This document shows positions 54,755 through 63,453 of a stretch of DNA of 64,000 bases, one piece after another (positions within the stretch are counted from its first letter, which is position 1; each line of letters starts with the position of its first letter). The translations under genes were made by a program, and so were the position numbers. Below the pieces are notes generated by a model. That model saw only the letters and a program-made list of their open reading frames with translations. It was not told where the DNA came from and ran no database searches. Source of the DNA: an uncultured Bacteroidota bacterium (lineage in GTDB: Bacteria; Bacteroidota; Bacteroidia; Chitinophagales; Saprospiraceae); contig CALMSX010000065.1 of NCBI GenBank assembly GCA_937872515.1, forward strand, positions 32,894 to 96,893, written 5' to 3'.

Positions 54755-56329
54755 TTAAAACATCAACCATTTGAGACAAACAAAACCTACCCAGGGGTTG
54801 ACGGGGCGGGTATCAACGCCGCCATTGGTCAACCTGCTGTCGTAAAAATCACCGAGTCCCATGTAGGCGCCGTGGGCTTCGACGGTGAGGTAGGCTCCAA
54901 AATCGTAACCGAGTTTAGCATTGGCCTCCCAGCCCATAAAGTTGCCACCTCCGTTGGGAGCAATCACTGAAAATCCACCGGCCCCTCCTATCTTGGAGTG
55001 CAGCTTGTTGGGGATGAGGTCTTTTGAAAAATTGAGCGTTCCGCCTGCGATGCCATAACCTATGTTGGAAATATCGGTTACCGCAGCCAGGAAACGGTTG
55101 ACAACATTGCCATGCGGAAACAAAAGGTAGCCGCCATGACCAATAAAGATGCCACCCGGGCTGCCCCAGGTATTGGAGGTAATCACACCCGTGTACTTGC
55201 TGTCGGATACCCCATTGTTGTCGCCCGAGGTAAACAACATATCTGCTATGATGGCGTCTCCGGGCGTTTGTCCATAACGATAGCCGGCCCTGAGGTTGGC
55301 TGCCAGCCCGCTGATGGTTGTTTTTTTATTGTAACTTTCACTGCCTGCGGGTTTTTGTCGGATCGAGCCCAGGTTGTAATTGAGGAAGCCGGAGAGGATA
55401 AATCGGTCCATCATCATTTCTTCGTTGCGGGCAAAGTAGGTGCCCAGCCAGAATACATCCGACTGGTAAGGGTCGGCGCCGATGGGGAAGCGGAAGGTAC
55501 CGTTGTAGGAGGTAAGCGGACTTGCATAGCCCTGGCCCAGAATGCTCACCCCTCCCTTGCCTGAGGAATTGTCTTTTACCCAATACACGGAGGCACCCAC
55601 ATTCCATTTGGGGGCTACATTGTATTGAGAATTTAATTCAAAGAGGGTTACATCATCATTGAGTTCTACATTGTTTTCATAGAGCTTGTAAAAGCCTGCC
55701 TTGATTTTTTGTTTATCGGTTTGTCGCCTAACGCTGATGCCTACACCATCGGTGCCAAAGTAGGCGAGGCGGTAGCCGGTGGTGGTAAATTTTTCGAAAA
55801 AAGTGCGGTAGAGGTCGTGCGGGGTATCGTACATGCGCTGAAGCCCCACATTGATGGTCCAGTATTTGGCAGGAATAAATTCAACCGCCAGGTTCTGGGT
55901 CTGCAGGTTCACCTGATCGGCTGAGATGGCAGAACCGAAGTTACCGCCTGTGCCGTAAGCCACATCACCCCAGGTCCAGTCTATTTCAAACGAAGCCCTT
56001 AGGGTTGCCTTTCCATCAAAGATGGCAGGAGAATACACAAAAAAGGGAATGGCCCGCTGCTCTGCATAAAGAGCTGTAAAATCATTGCTGGTTGTTGTGG
56101 TATTGCTACCAAACAAACGCCCTACGATTTGTCCTTTCAGAAAGTCGTTTTCCGGGGCCATGTTCATGGCAACGTTTTGCTGGTAAAAATACACGAAGGC
56201 CTGAAACTGTTTATTGGCCTTGGCGGGCACTGCCTTGTCAAAGCCTTTAAATCCGGTATCGCCCGACTCCTGGGCTGTCAGCCAAAGAGGTAACATGAAT
56301 ATCCAAATTGACCATTTCCACTTTGCCAT
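54755..56329 (-). CDS. Outer-membrane porin-like protein
   Basis: A 524-aa exported protein (signal IWIFMLPLWLTAQE) made almost entirely of alternating beta strands, with aromatic girdle residues and end VGFVCLKWLMF, a barrel pattern resembling alginate-export-like porins. No known substrate. It precedes the alpha/beta hydrolase by 18 bases in the same direction. Partial resemblance only; a definite family name is not claimed. Confidence 0.72.
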   Translation of the reverse strand: MAKWKWSIWIFMLPLWLTAQESGDTGFKGFDKAVPAKANKQFQAFVYFYQQNVAMNMAPENDFLKGQIVGRLFGSNTTTTSNDFTALYAEQRAIPFFVYSPAIFDGKATLRASFEIDWTWGDVAYGTGGNFGSAISADQVNLQTQNLAVEFIPAKYWTINVGLQRMYDTPHDLYRTFFEKFTTTGYRLAYFGTDGVGISVRRQTDKQKIKAGFYKLYENNVELNDDVTLFELNSQYNVAPKWNVGASVYWVKDNSSGKGGVSILGQGYASPLTSYNGTFRFPIGADPYQSDVFWLGTYFARNEEMMMDRFILSGFLNYNLGSIRQKPAGSESYNKKTTISGLAANLRAGYRYGQTPGDAIIADMLFTSGDNNGVSDSKYTGVITSNTWGSPGGIFIGHGGYLLFPHGNVVNRFLAAVTDISNIGYGIAGGTLNFSKDLIPNKLHSKIGGAGGFSVIAPNGGGNFMGWEANAKLGYDFGAYLTVEAHGAYMGLGDFYDSRLTNGGVDTRPVNPWVGFVCLKWLMF

Positions 56330-56352
56330 TGATTTGTCCTTTATTGTGTTTT

Positions 56353-56393
56353 AAAAAAAAATAGTGGGAAGAGAGCCACATTTCTCTTCCCAC
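56353..56393 (-). terminator. Terminator of the small lipoprotein gene
   Basis: Perfect 11-bp stem GTGGGAAGAGA/TCTCTTCCCAC (56364-56393) followed on the minus strand by a T-run (56353-56361). Confidence 0.93.
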
Positions 56394-56411
56394 AAGGTAA
56401 AATATACCTGA

Positions 56412-56960
56412 TTACTTTCTAACGTAGTTCTGTACGTTGCCTTGACCAAATATTCCACCAGAAGTGCTTCCAAATCCACCGGTTGCGGTAGGAGGAGTTA
56501 CATTTGGAATAGCAGGATTCACCTGCGCTACCTCATACTTCATTGATTTGTCATCTGAAGATACTTCAAAAATACCCTGAGCAGTCAATGCTGTTGGTGA
56601 ACTCTGGTTGAGTACTATGTTGTATATGTTGCCTGTACCTGATTTGGTCTGGGTATAGGTTCCTGTCAATACCACCTTGGCACCTCCTTTCCACTGGTCA
56701 ACGGTATAGGTGTTATTGGCTTTAAAATCGGCTATGATAGAATCTGCAAAGCTGGTCAAAATCGGAGCTACCGGGAATGATTTCCAGGTACCTTGTGCTC
56801 CTTCTCTGCACGCGGTACAAACACCACCACAGTCTACACCGGTTTCATCCTGGTTTTGAATGCCGTCGCTGCAAGTACCCTTGTCTTCTTCGTCACCGCA
56901 GCTTACCATAAATAGAGATCCGGCAAAAAGCATCATAATTAAAAACTTAACTGACTTCAT
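56412..56960 (-). CDS. Small lipoprotein with CxDGIQNQDETGVDCGG motif
   Basis: A 182-aa lipoprotein with lipobox MVSC (Cys21) and acidic following residues (GDEEDKG), suggesting surface display. The Cys-rich motif CSDGIQNQDETGVDCGGVC (about 30-48) recurs in many Bacteroidota surface proteins. The remainder is a beta-rich domain like the lipocalin-type domains of such lipoproteins (TWKSFPVAP, VVLTGTYTQTKSGTG). A Gly-rich tail ends it. Function unknown. Confidence 0.75.
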   Translation of the reverse strand: MKSVKFLIMMLFAGSLFMVSCGDEEDKGTCSDGIQNQDETGVDCGGVCTACREGAQGTWKSFPVAPILTSFADSIIADFKANNTYTVDQWKGGAKVVLTGTYTQTKSGTGNIYNIVLNQSSPTALTAQGIFEVSSDDKSMKYEVAQVNPAIPNVTPPTATGGFGSTSGGIFGQGNVQNYVRK

Positions 56961-56989
56961 TTTATTGATTTTTAAATGTTGTGAAAATA

Positions 56990-58507
56990 TTAATGTTGTT
57001 TTAATTTTTTACGATCTATTTTTCCACTATCGGTCAGGGGCATGGCATCCAGCACTACAAAGTACTTGGGCACCTTAAACTTGGCCAATCGTTCCACACA
57101 AAAGGCACGCAGTGAGGCTTCGTCCTGGGCTTGATGTAAGACCACAAAGGCCTTGCCCACTTCACCCCATTTTTCGTCCTTTACCCCTACAACAGCGCAT
57201 TCTTTGATGTTTTCATTTTGTTTCAATACGCGTTCTATCTCCGCCGGATAGACGTTTTCAGCACCGCTGATGTACATGTTTTTTAACCTGTCTACTATGT
57301 AGAGGTACTTCTCTTCATCCTCTCTCACAATGTCGCCGGTCTTAAACCACAAACCATCATTGCTAAAGGCATTTTTACCTGCCTCTTCATTGTGCCAGTA
57401 GCCGGGCGTCACCATGGGTCCACGCAGCCAGAGTTCTCCGGCTTCGTTGGCACCTGCCTCATTCCCGTCTTCTTTTACGATGCGGTGCTGCACATAAAAG
57501 TTGGGCCTGCCAATGCTGCCTATCTTACGTATGGCGTCGTCCTGGTGCAAGGAGGTAAGGTTGGGACCTACCTCTGTCATGCCATATCCCTGGCGAATGG
57601 CAACACCTTTTTGGGCATATTTTTCGATCAGGGGTACGGGCATCGATTCACCCCCAACTATAATGTAATCGAGGTGATGAAGGGGGGTACTTTCGAAGTT
57701 TTTATCCTGGGCCATCATGGCCAGCATGGTGGGCACTCCCATAAAGATATTACACTTCATTTCTGCCAGCTTGGCCAATACCTGATCGGCTTCAAACTTT
57801 TTGAACAGATAGGTAAATCCGCCGTGGTGCAAAAAAGGCAGCAGCAACACATTCCACCCCCCTGTGTGGAAGGGAGGCATCACGTTGACCGTTCTGTTTT
57901 CCGACGAGAGACTCAGCGACAAAGCGGTATTGATGCTGTTCCAAAAAGCCATCTTGTGACTGTACCTCACACCCTTAGGTTTACCTGTAGTACCGGAAGT
58001 ATAGATAATAAAAACGGAATCATCTTCTTCCACAGGATGGATGTCAAACCGGGCTTGAGGCACCGCTGCTTCAAGGTCTTTTATTTCGTAAGCAGGTATA
58101 CCATCTAACTGGGGCACCAGGTGCGCAAAATGGTTTTCATAAAAGATAAGGCCGGGACCTGCGTCCAGGGCAATCTCTTTGATTTCCGGTGCCGCGAGTC
58201 GATAATTCATGGGCACCAAAGCAAAGCCCAATTTCTGCGCTGCGCCAAACAAGGCCACATAGGTAATAGAATACTCGGCAATCACAGCTAGCCGGTCACC
58301 TGCTTTGACACCGTGGTGGGCCGACAAATAAGCAGCCATACCATTGGCAAGGGCATTGAGGTCGCGGTAATTGATCAACCTGCCTCCTTCATGCTCCTGA
58401 AGCGCCGCCTTCTCAGGCCTGTACAAGGCCCATCGTTCCAGCCAGTCTTGTTGCCATACTTCCTGTTTCACTGTCTTGCATTTACATTTTAAACAATGAT
58501 GCACCAA
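56990..58507 (-). CDS. AMP-dependent acyl-CoA synthetase/ligase
   Basis: A 505-aa ANL-superfamily enzyme that activates a carboxylic acid with ATP and transfers it to CoA. Motifs seen: P-loop IIYTSGTTGKPKGV, GYGMTEVGPN, the hinge KTGDIVREDEE and the C-terminal catalytic Lys in TDSGKIDRKKL. The ATG at 58507 overlaps the KAS III-like gene by 26 bases; an internal GTG at 58471 would start directly before the conserved QDWLERWALYRPEKAA segment and is also plausible. It pairs with the KAS III-like gene in one unit. Chain length of the acid cannot be read. Confidence 0.9.
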   Translation of the reverse strand: MVHHCLKCKCKTVKQEVWQQDWLERWALYRPEKAALQEHEGGRLINYRDLNALANGMAAYLSAHHGVKAGDRLAVIAEYSITYVALFGAAQKLGFALVPMNYRLAAPEIKEIALDAGPGLIFYENHFAHLVPQLDGIPAYEIKDLEAAVPQARFDIHPVEEDDSVFIIYTSGTTGKPKGVRYSHKMAFWNSINTALSLSLSSENRTVNVMPPFHTGGWNVLLLPFLHHGGFTYLFKKFEADQVLAKLAEMKCNIFMGVPTMLAMMAQDKNFESTPLHHLDYIIVGGESMPVPLIEKYAQKGVAIRQGYGMTEVGPNLTSLHQDDAIRKIGSIGRPNFYVQHRIVKEDGNEAGANEAGELWLRGPMVTPGYWHNEEAGKNAFSNDGLWFKTGDIVREDEEKYLYIVDRLKNMYISGAENVYPAEIERVLKQNENIKECAVVGVKDEKWGEVGKAFVVLHQAQDEASLRAFCVERLAKFKVPKYFVVLDAMPLTDSGKIDRKKLKQH

Positions 58508-59495
58508 AGGCCAGTCCGCCTCCGGATCCTACAAAACAAACGTAGTCTCCTTTCCGGATCTTTCCTTGTTTCATCCATTCATCCAGTGCCATTGGAATAC
58601 ATGCTGAACCGGTATAACCATAGTAGTGCATGATGGTCGCCGCCCTTGTCCGGTCAACGCCCAACTTATCCATGGTCTGGTATATGCTATTTACATTGAT
58701 TTGGGTAAAAAAGTAGTGATGGATGTCAGCAGGCTTTATGTTTTCCCGGCCACACAACTCCTGGACCAGTCCTGTCCAGATCTCAGGATTGATGTGGGTA
58801 GGTATTTTTTGTACAAATTTGAGCTGGTGGTCTTTGTGGTCAATGGCCTCATGGGTCATGGGCTGGTGACTGCCACCGGCATAGATGCCCATCCAACTGT
58901 TGAACTCGCCACGGGTGAGCAACTTGCTCTGTCGGTAGCCCGAATCGGCATCAGTTCTGCCAATCACAGCGGCACCGGCCCCGTCTGCAAAAAGGGTTAC
59001 GGTTTTTTTATCGCTCATGTTGAGGTACTTGCTCATGGCATAGGCACCCACTACCAGGATGTGTTGATAGTTTTGATCCGAATGGATATATCGGCACGCA
59101 ATGTCCAATGCGGTTACAAAACCAGCACATGCGGTATTGACGTCAAAGGTACCCGCGTTGGTCATTTTTAATCGGTCTTGCACCACTGAGGCGGTTGAGG
59201 GAGAAATAAACTCCGGCGTATCGGTAGCGACAATAAACAGATCGATGTCATCCGCTTTCAGGCCCGCATTTTCCAGGGCACGTACACAGGCTTTTTCTAC
59301 CAGGTCTGCTGTACTTTCATCATCTGCACACCACCTCCTTTCGTAAATCTGCACATTTTCGCGCAGCCAGGTATCTACATCTTCTCCCAACAATTCATTA
59401 AAGTAAGCATTGGGCACTACTTTTTCGGGCACATACGAACCGGTGGCGATAATGCGAGCATTGCTGAATTGAGGGTCTATGGTTGATGGTTTCAT
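58482..59495 (-). CDS. KAS III (FabH)-like thiolase-fold enzyme with altered catalytic residues
   Basis: ATG at 59495 gives 337 aa and avoids overlap with the symporter gene; an upstream ATG at 59591 would add 32 unrelated residues. The thiolase fold and nucleophile Cys123 (NTACAGFVTALD) are intact. At the position of the catalytic His of FabH (PHQAN) the sequence is FTQIN, and at the catalytic Asn (GNTS) it is GYTG, so both are replaced (Thr264, Tyr294). Malonyl decarboxylation is therefore doubtful; acyl transfer or another condensation is possible. It lies next to an acyl-CoA synthetase gene that could supply its acyl group. Confidence 0.87.
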   Translation of the reverse strand: MKPSTIDPQFSNARIIATGSYVPEKVVPNAYFNELLGEDVDTWLRENVQIYERRWCADDESTADLVEKACVRALENAGLKADDIDLFIVATDTPEFISPSTASVVQDRLKMTNAGTFDVNTACAGFVTALDIACRYIHSDQNYQHILVVGAYAMSKYLNMSDKKTVTLFADGAGAAVIGRTDADSGYRQSKLLTRGEFNSWMGIYAGGSHQPMTHEAIDHKDHQLKFVQKIPTHINPEIWTGLVQELCGRENIKPADIHHYFFTQINVNSIYQTMDKLGVDRTRAATIMHYYGYTGSACIPMALDEWMKQGKIRKGDYVCFVGSGGGLAFGASLFKM

Positions 59496-59502
59496 ATAAG
59501 GA

Positions 59503-60987
59503 TCAGTTTTGGGTAACGGGCTTTTTTTTGTATAGATGATAGAGAAGGGTCCCAACAGTAAGTGCGGATACAATGGCCAGTGCCGACGCAACCGCAGGGT
59601 TTTTTACTTGTCCTGTGGTATAAGGGGTCAGGGATCCGTAATACACCGAAAAGTGCACCACAAAAGCGGTAATGGCTGCTCCCATAGCTGCCTGTACGGG
59701 GGTGTTTTTATAAAAGATGCCAAAAAGCACAGGCACAAAGGCAGCAGAAAAATAAGCATACACTCCGTTTTGGGCCAGGATGCCAACGCTTAAATTGGGA
59801 TAAAGCAGCTGGTAACGACTCATTAAGATTGCCACCACTGCCAGTACTACAATCACCAGGCGATTGGTAGTCTTTACTTTTACTACATCCTCTTTCCAAC
59901 CGGCAAGGGGAGCAATGATGTCATTACTGATGGTGGTTGATAGCGATTGTACAATGCCCTCCAGGGTCGACAAGCCGGCTGAGATGAGGCCCAGTACTAC
60001 CAGGATACCTACACCGATCGAGAATTTTTTAACCACATAGGTAGAAAGGATGCCGTCCATCTTGATGGCCTGACCATCGACAGTAAGATCGGGAAACATA
60101 AGTCGGGCATAAAATCCGGCAAACAACACTGCAAAAAACAAGGTCTCCACCACGATGGCTACGGTCAGGTATTTGTTGACATCTTCATCAGATTTGAGCA
60201 TCAGTGATCGGGTGATGATGTGGGGCTGACACACAATGGCGATGCCCACAATAAAATTGCAAATCACTACTTCAAAAAAGTCTCTGAACAGCGGACTCGT
60301 GGGATTAAAACTTTTGCTCATCTGGGGATCGATGGCATTGATCTTATCCCAAAAGCCGGTGAGGCCCTGCTCAAAGTGGGAGCTGCCCGAACCTATCAGG
60401 ATGATGGCTACTATGATCATCAGAATGGCCTGGATGGTATTGGTGTATACCATCGAATTGGCACCCCCAAACAAGGTGTACCCAAAAACAAAGACCACGA
60501 TAGACACCAGCACAAGGGTTTCATCGGCCTGCAAAGAGCTGGCAATGACCTTGGTGAGTCCTACACAAATTAATACTATAAAGGTGATGAGCAGCAGGGA
60601 TACAAAGGCCATAAAGTAAGACATGGCCTTGCTCTGGTAGCGCGTACCCATCCATTGGGCAAGCGTTAGGGCCTTGACACTGGTGCCAAATTTGCGAAAA
60701 CTCTTGCTCAGTACGATGAGGGATATAAACAAGCCGATGGGCAGAACGATGGACATGGTCAGAAAGGCACTCCACCCGAAAAAAGCTACAAAGCCGGGAT
60801 TGATGATAAAGGTAGCCGCACTGGTAATGCTGGCTGCCAGCGACAAGCCCACGAGGGTAGGAGAGAAGCCCTTACCTACGGCAAAGTCCTGGATGTTTTT
60901 GGTCTGTCTGGCACCGCGATACACAATGTATATCGTTACGGCCATGTACAGCACCAAGAGGGTCAATGTGGCTTGTGCAAAATCCAT
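59503..60987 (-). CDS. Sodium:solute symporter (SSS) family protein
   Basis: A 494-aa membrane transporter with about 13 hydrophobic segments. SSS-family features include the N-terminal GARQTKNIQDFAVGKGFSP loop, GLSLAASITSAATF, and the GLISAGLSTLEGIVQSLSTTISND segment in the middle. Likely imports a small organic solute with Na+. It is the first gene of the run symporter/KAS III-like/acyl-CoA synthetase, with a gap of 7 bases to the KAS III-like gene, so a carboxylic acid is a reasonable but unproven substrate. Confidence 0.92.
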   Translation of the reverse strand: MDFAQATLTLLVLYMAVTIYIVYRGARQTKNIQDFAVGKGFSPTLVGLSLAASITSAATFIINPGFVAFFGWSAFLTMSIVLPIGLFISLIVLSKSFRKFGTSVKALTLAQWMGTRYQSKAMSYFMAFVSLLLITFIVLICVGLTKVIASSLQADETLVLVSIVVFVFGYTLFGGANSMVYTNTIQAILMIIVAIILIGSGSSHFEQGLTGFWDKINAIDPQMSKSFNPTSPLFRDFFEVVICNFIVGIAIVCQPHIITRSLMLKSDEDVNKYLTVAIVVETLFFAVLFAGFYARLMFPDLTVDGQAIKMDGILSTYVVKKFSIGVGILVVLGLISAGLSTLEGIVQSLSTTISNDIIAPLAGWKEDVVKVKTTNRLVIVVLAVVAILMSRYQLLYPNLSVGILAQNGVYAYFSAAFVPVLFGIFYKNTPVQAAMGAAITAFVVHFSVYYGSLTPYTTGQVKNPAVASALAIVSALTVGTLLYHLYKKKPVTQN

Positions 60988-61199
60988 GCTGTGATGGTTT
61001 AATCCATTTTCAAGGCTAATATCTTACAGAATTGGCATAAAAAATGGACAAAATATTAAAATTAAGATACGACAATGTAGGTATTAATTAATGTAAATAC
61101 TTGTTATACAAATAATTAAATAAATTTTAACCTATATGACATTTAGCGATATTTTGAGGATTTAAATTAATTTTATAACGATTTAATCATTGTTCTACC

Positions 61200-61207
61200 T
61201 ATTTTTG
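61200..61207 (+). promoter_or_regulatory. -7 promoter element before the SDR gene
   Basis: TATTTTTG matches TAnnTTTG, 33 bases before the ATG at 61241. The rest of the AT-rich 250-base divergent gap shows no other recognised site. Confidence 0.4.
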
Positions 61208-61240
61208 TCCATGAAAATGCTATAACCCACATTAGATTTT

Positions 61241-61990
61241 ATGATAATGAATACATTAGAAGGAAAAGTTGCCATAGTCACAGGAGGTTCCTCCGGATTG
61301 GGAAAAGCCACCCTCGAAAAATTTGCCAAGCTCGGAGCCATTGTGGTCAACTGGGATGTCAATCAGGAAAGGGGACTGGCCCTCGAAGCCGACTTTATCA
61401 AGAATGGACATACAGCTGCCTTTTTTCAGGTAGATACTTCCAATGCCGATGCGGTCAGGGATGCTGCCTTTCAGGTCATCGCCAAATTCGGAAAAATCGA
61501 CATCCTGGTCAACAATGCCGGTATTACCCGTGATGCCACGTTGTTAAAGATGACGGATGACCAATGGCAGCAGGTCATCAATATCAACCTCACCGGTGTG
61601 TACAACTGTACCCGTGCCGTAGCTCCCTACATGGTAGAAAAGGGCTTTGGCAGGATCATCAGCATCTCTTCTGTAGTGGGCCTTTACGGCAACTTTGGCC
61701 AGACCAACTACGCCGCCGCCAAGGCAGGTGTCATCGGTATGACCCAAACCTGGGCTAAGGAACTGGGTCGCAAAGGAGTGACGGCCAATGCCGTAGCACC
61801 CGGCTTTATCCACACCGAAATTTTGGATGCCATGCCCGCGGAAGTCCTAGATAAAATGAAGGCCAAAGTCCCGGTGCAGCGACTCGGTAAGCCCGAAGAA
61901 ATTGCTGCCGTCAATGCCTTCCTCGCTTCTGATGATGCGGCTTACATCAATGGCGCCGTCATCAGTGTGGATGGGGGTATTACCCTGTAA
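61241..61990 (+). CDS. SDR-family 3-oxoacyl reductase (FabG/PhaB-like)
   Basis: A 249-aa classical short-chain dehydrogenase. Nucleotide-binding TGGSSGLG (14-21), NNAG, catalytic Ser in ISISSVVGLYG and YxxxK as YAAAK are all present, as is the substrate-loop APGFI. An Asp at the end of beta-2 (NWDVN, Asp39) suggests NAD(H) rather than NADP(H). It likely reduces a 3-oxoacyl thioester or acts in the reverse direction; proximity to acyl-activating genes on the opposite strand hints at acyl metabolism. ATG at 61247 is an alternative start. Confidence 0.9.
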   Translation: MIMNTLEGKVAIVTGGSSGLGKATLEKFAKLGAIVVNWDVNQERGLALEADFIKNGHTAAFFQVDTSNADAVRDAAFQVIAKFGKIDILVNNAGITRDATLLKMTDDQWQQVININLTGVYNCTRAVAPYMVEKGFGRIISISSVVGLYGNFGQTNYAAAKAGVIGMTQTWAKELGRKGVTANAVAPGFIHTEILDAMPAEVLDKMKAKVPVQRLGKPEEIAAVNAFLASDDAAYINGAVISVDGGITL

Positions 61991-61999
61991 GCTGCCAAC

Positions 62000-63439
62000 G
62001 TGAAGGTCAAACTTACCCGCTTTTCCGACTTTGCCCAAAGTCTGCTCCCCCTCGAGGCCAGCTTCCTCGAAGGGCACCAGCGTTTTGAAGATGGAGAGAA
62101 AAAAACCATTCTCGACCAACTCGTAGCTGTTGCCAGGGGAGAGACCGATACCGATTGTTTTGATGCCGCCGTTGATAAGCGCAAATACAGCTACGTCAAA
62201 AATTGGTGCGAAGACCTGTTGCAAAGCCTCGACGTAGATGAGAACCTCGAAAAACTCATGGAGTGGGAACACCTCATTCTCACCGACCGCATCTCGCTGG
62301 CCGATGAAAAAGCTTTGATCAAACGCATACTCAAAACCGAGCCCTCTGATTTTAATTTTATCAAAATTTACGAAACGGGCCGGTCGTACCGCCACTATCT
62401 GCAGATCCGACTGCGGTACAAAGACTATCAAGTCATCAACCAGTTCCTGAATAAGTACCGCACCGACTACGAATTTTCGCGCCTCGTCAACGACAAGCTG
62501 CACGAGGCGACCCACGAGATCATTTCCGATTACAGCCAGAAACAACGGGCCAATTACGCTGATTCTTTCCCGTGGCTGCGCTCTCTGTTTTACAATGAAA
62601 ACCTCGATGGCTACAACCGCCTCCTGGCCTGGATCCGCATGGTCTTTATTGCCCATAACAAACGTGCATACGATATGTTGAGTGGCATGTTTGAATACTT
62701 CGAAAAACTCGTCAAGGAAGGCAAGCTGTATTCGCGCAGGATCGTGACCAACTTTTACAGCCAATACCTGCTTTACTACGCTTCAATCCAGGACTTCAAC
62801 AAAGCCGCCTCCTGTGGCTACCTGTCCATCAAAGAAGTCAACAACGACTACCTCTACTACATCAACAATCTCGCCGCTGTTTTGCTTCGTATAGGCAGAT
62901 CTAATGAAGCCCTGTCCATCCTCAAGACCTCGGCAGCCCTGGCCAAAAATGCCCTCAACCAGCACAATCGCATCGGCCACGCCGCCTACACCATCTTTGC
63001 CCTCATCGACACCGACAAGGCCAAACAAGCCGAAAACCACGCCTTTGTCTTTATCACAGCCTTTAAAAAAGAAGTCTTCGAACACCGCTGGCACCTTTTT
63101 TTCACAGCCTACTTCAAAGCCATGCTCGTCAATGCCAACTACCGCGGCGTCATCAAAGCCTGGTCAAACTATAAACTCGGCGATCGCGACAGCCAATACA
63201 CCCACAGTCCCAACTACGCCCCATCCCTGCCCTGGATGTACTACCTCGCCATATATAAAACAGACGAGCTGGACCTCAGTGCCCTCCAGATGAAATTGCA
63301 GGCCCTCGCCCGCCAGGAAACCACCTTCTATCACGCCATGAACCGAACCGACCTCTGGGAATTGAGCCGCTCCATCCTCAAAAACGACTTTACCAAACTA
63401 GGATTCACAGAAAGCGGAGCCACAATTGCTAAACAATAG
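62000..63439 (+). CDS. Helical, TPR-like hypothetical protein
   Basis: A 479-aa cytoplasmic protein with no signal peptide, read from GTG at 62000, 9 bases after the SDR stop. It is almost entirely alpha-helical with helix-pair repeats in the second half (FYSQYLLYYASIQDFNKAAS, YINNLAAVLLRIGRSNEAL, HAAYTIFALIDTDKAKQAE) that look like TPR or TPR-like repeats. I do not recognise a named family. Its codon use is rich in C-ending codons, like the DnaE2-like gene. Likely co-transcribed with the SDR gene; function unknown. The mosaic of hairpin repeats starts just after its stop. Confidence 0.75.
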   Translation: MKVKLTRFSDFAQSLLPLEASFLEGHQRFEDGEKKTILDQLVAVARGETDTDCFDAAVDKRKYSYVKNWCEDLLQSLDVDENLEKLMEWEHLILTDRISLADEKALIKRILKTEPSDFNFIKIYETGRSYRHYLQIRLRYKDYQVINQFLNKYRTDYEFSRLVNDKLHEATHEIISDYSQKQRANYADSFPWLRSLFYNENLDGYNRLLAWIRMVFIAHNKRAYDMLSGMFEYFEKLVKEGKLYSRRIVTNFYSQYLLYYASIQDFNKAASCGYLSIKEVNNDYLYYINNLAAVLLRIGRSNEALSILKTSAALAKNALNQHNRIGHAAYTIFALIDTDKAKQAENHAFVFITAFKKEVFEHRWHLFFTAYFKAMLVNANYRGVIKAWSNYKLGDRDSQYTHSPNYAPSLPWMYYLAIYKTDELDLSALQMKLQALARQETTFYHAMNRTDLWELSRSILKNDFTKLGFTESGATIAKQ

Positions 63440-63453
63440 ATCTAAGAGAAAAT

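Noticed and set aside
61847..62764. Minus-strand open frame (305 codons) across the SDR end and the helical protein
   Set aside because: Antisense to two supported genes; no family motif or signal in its translation.
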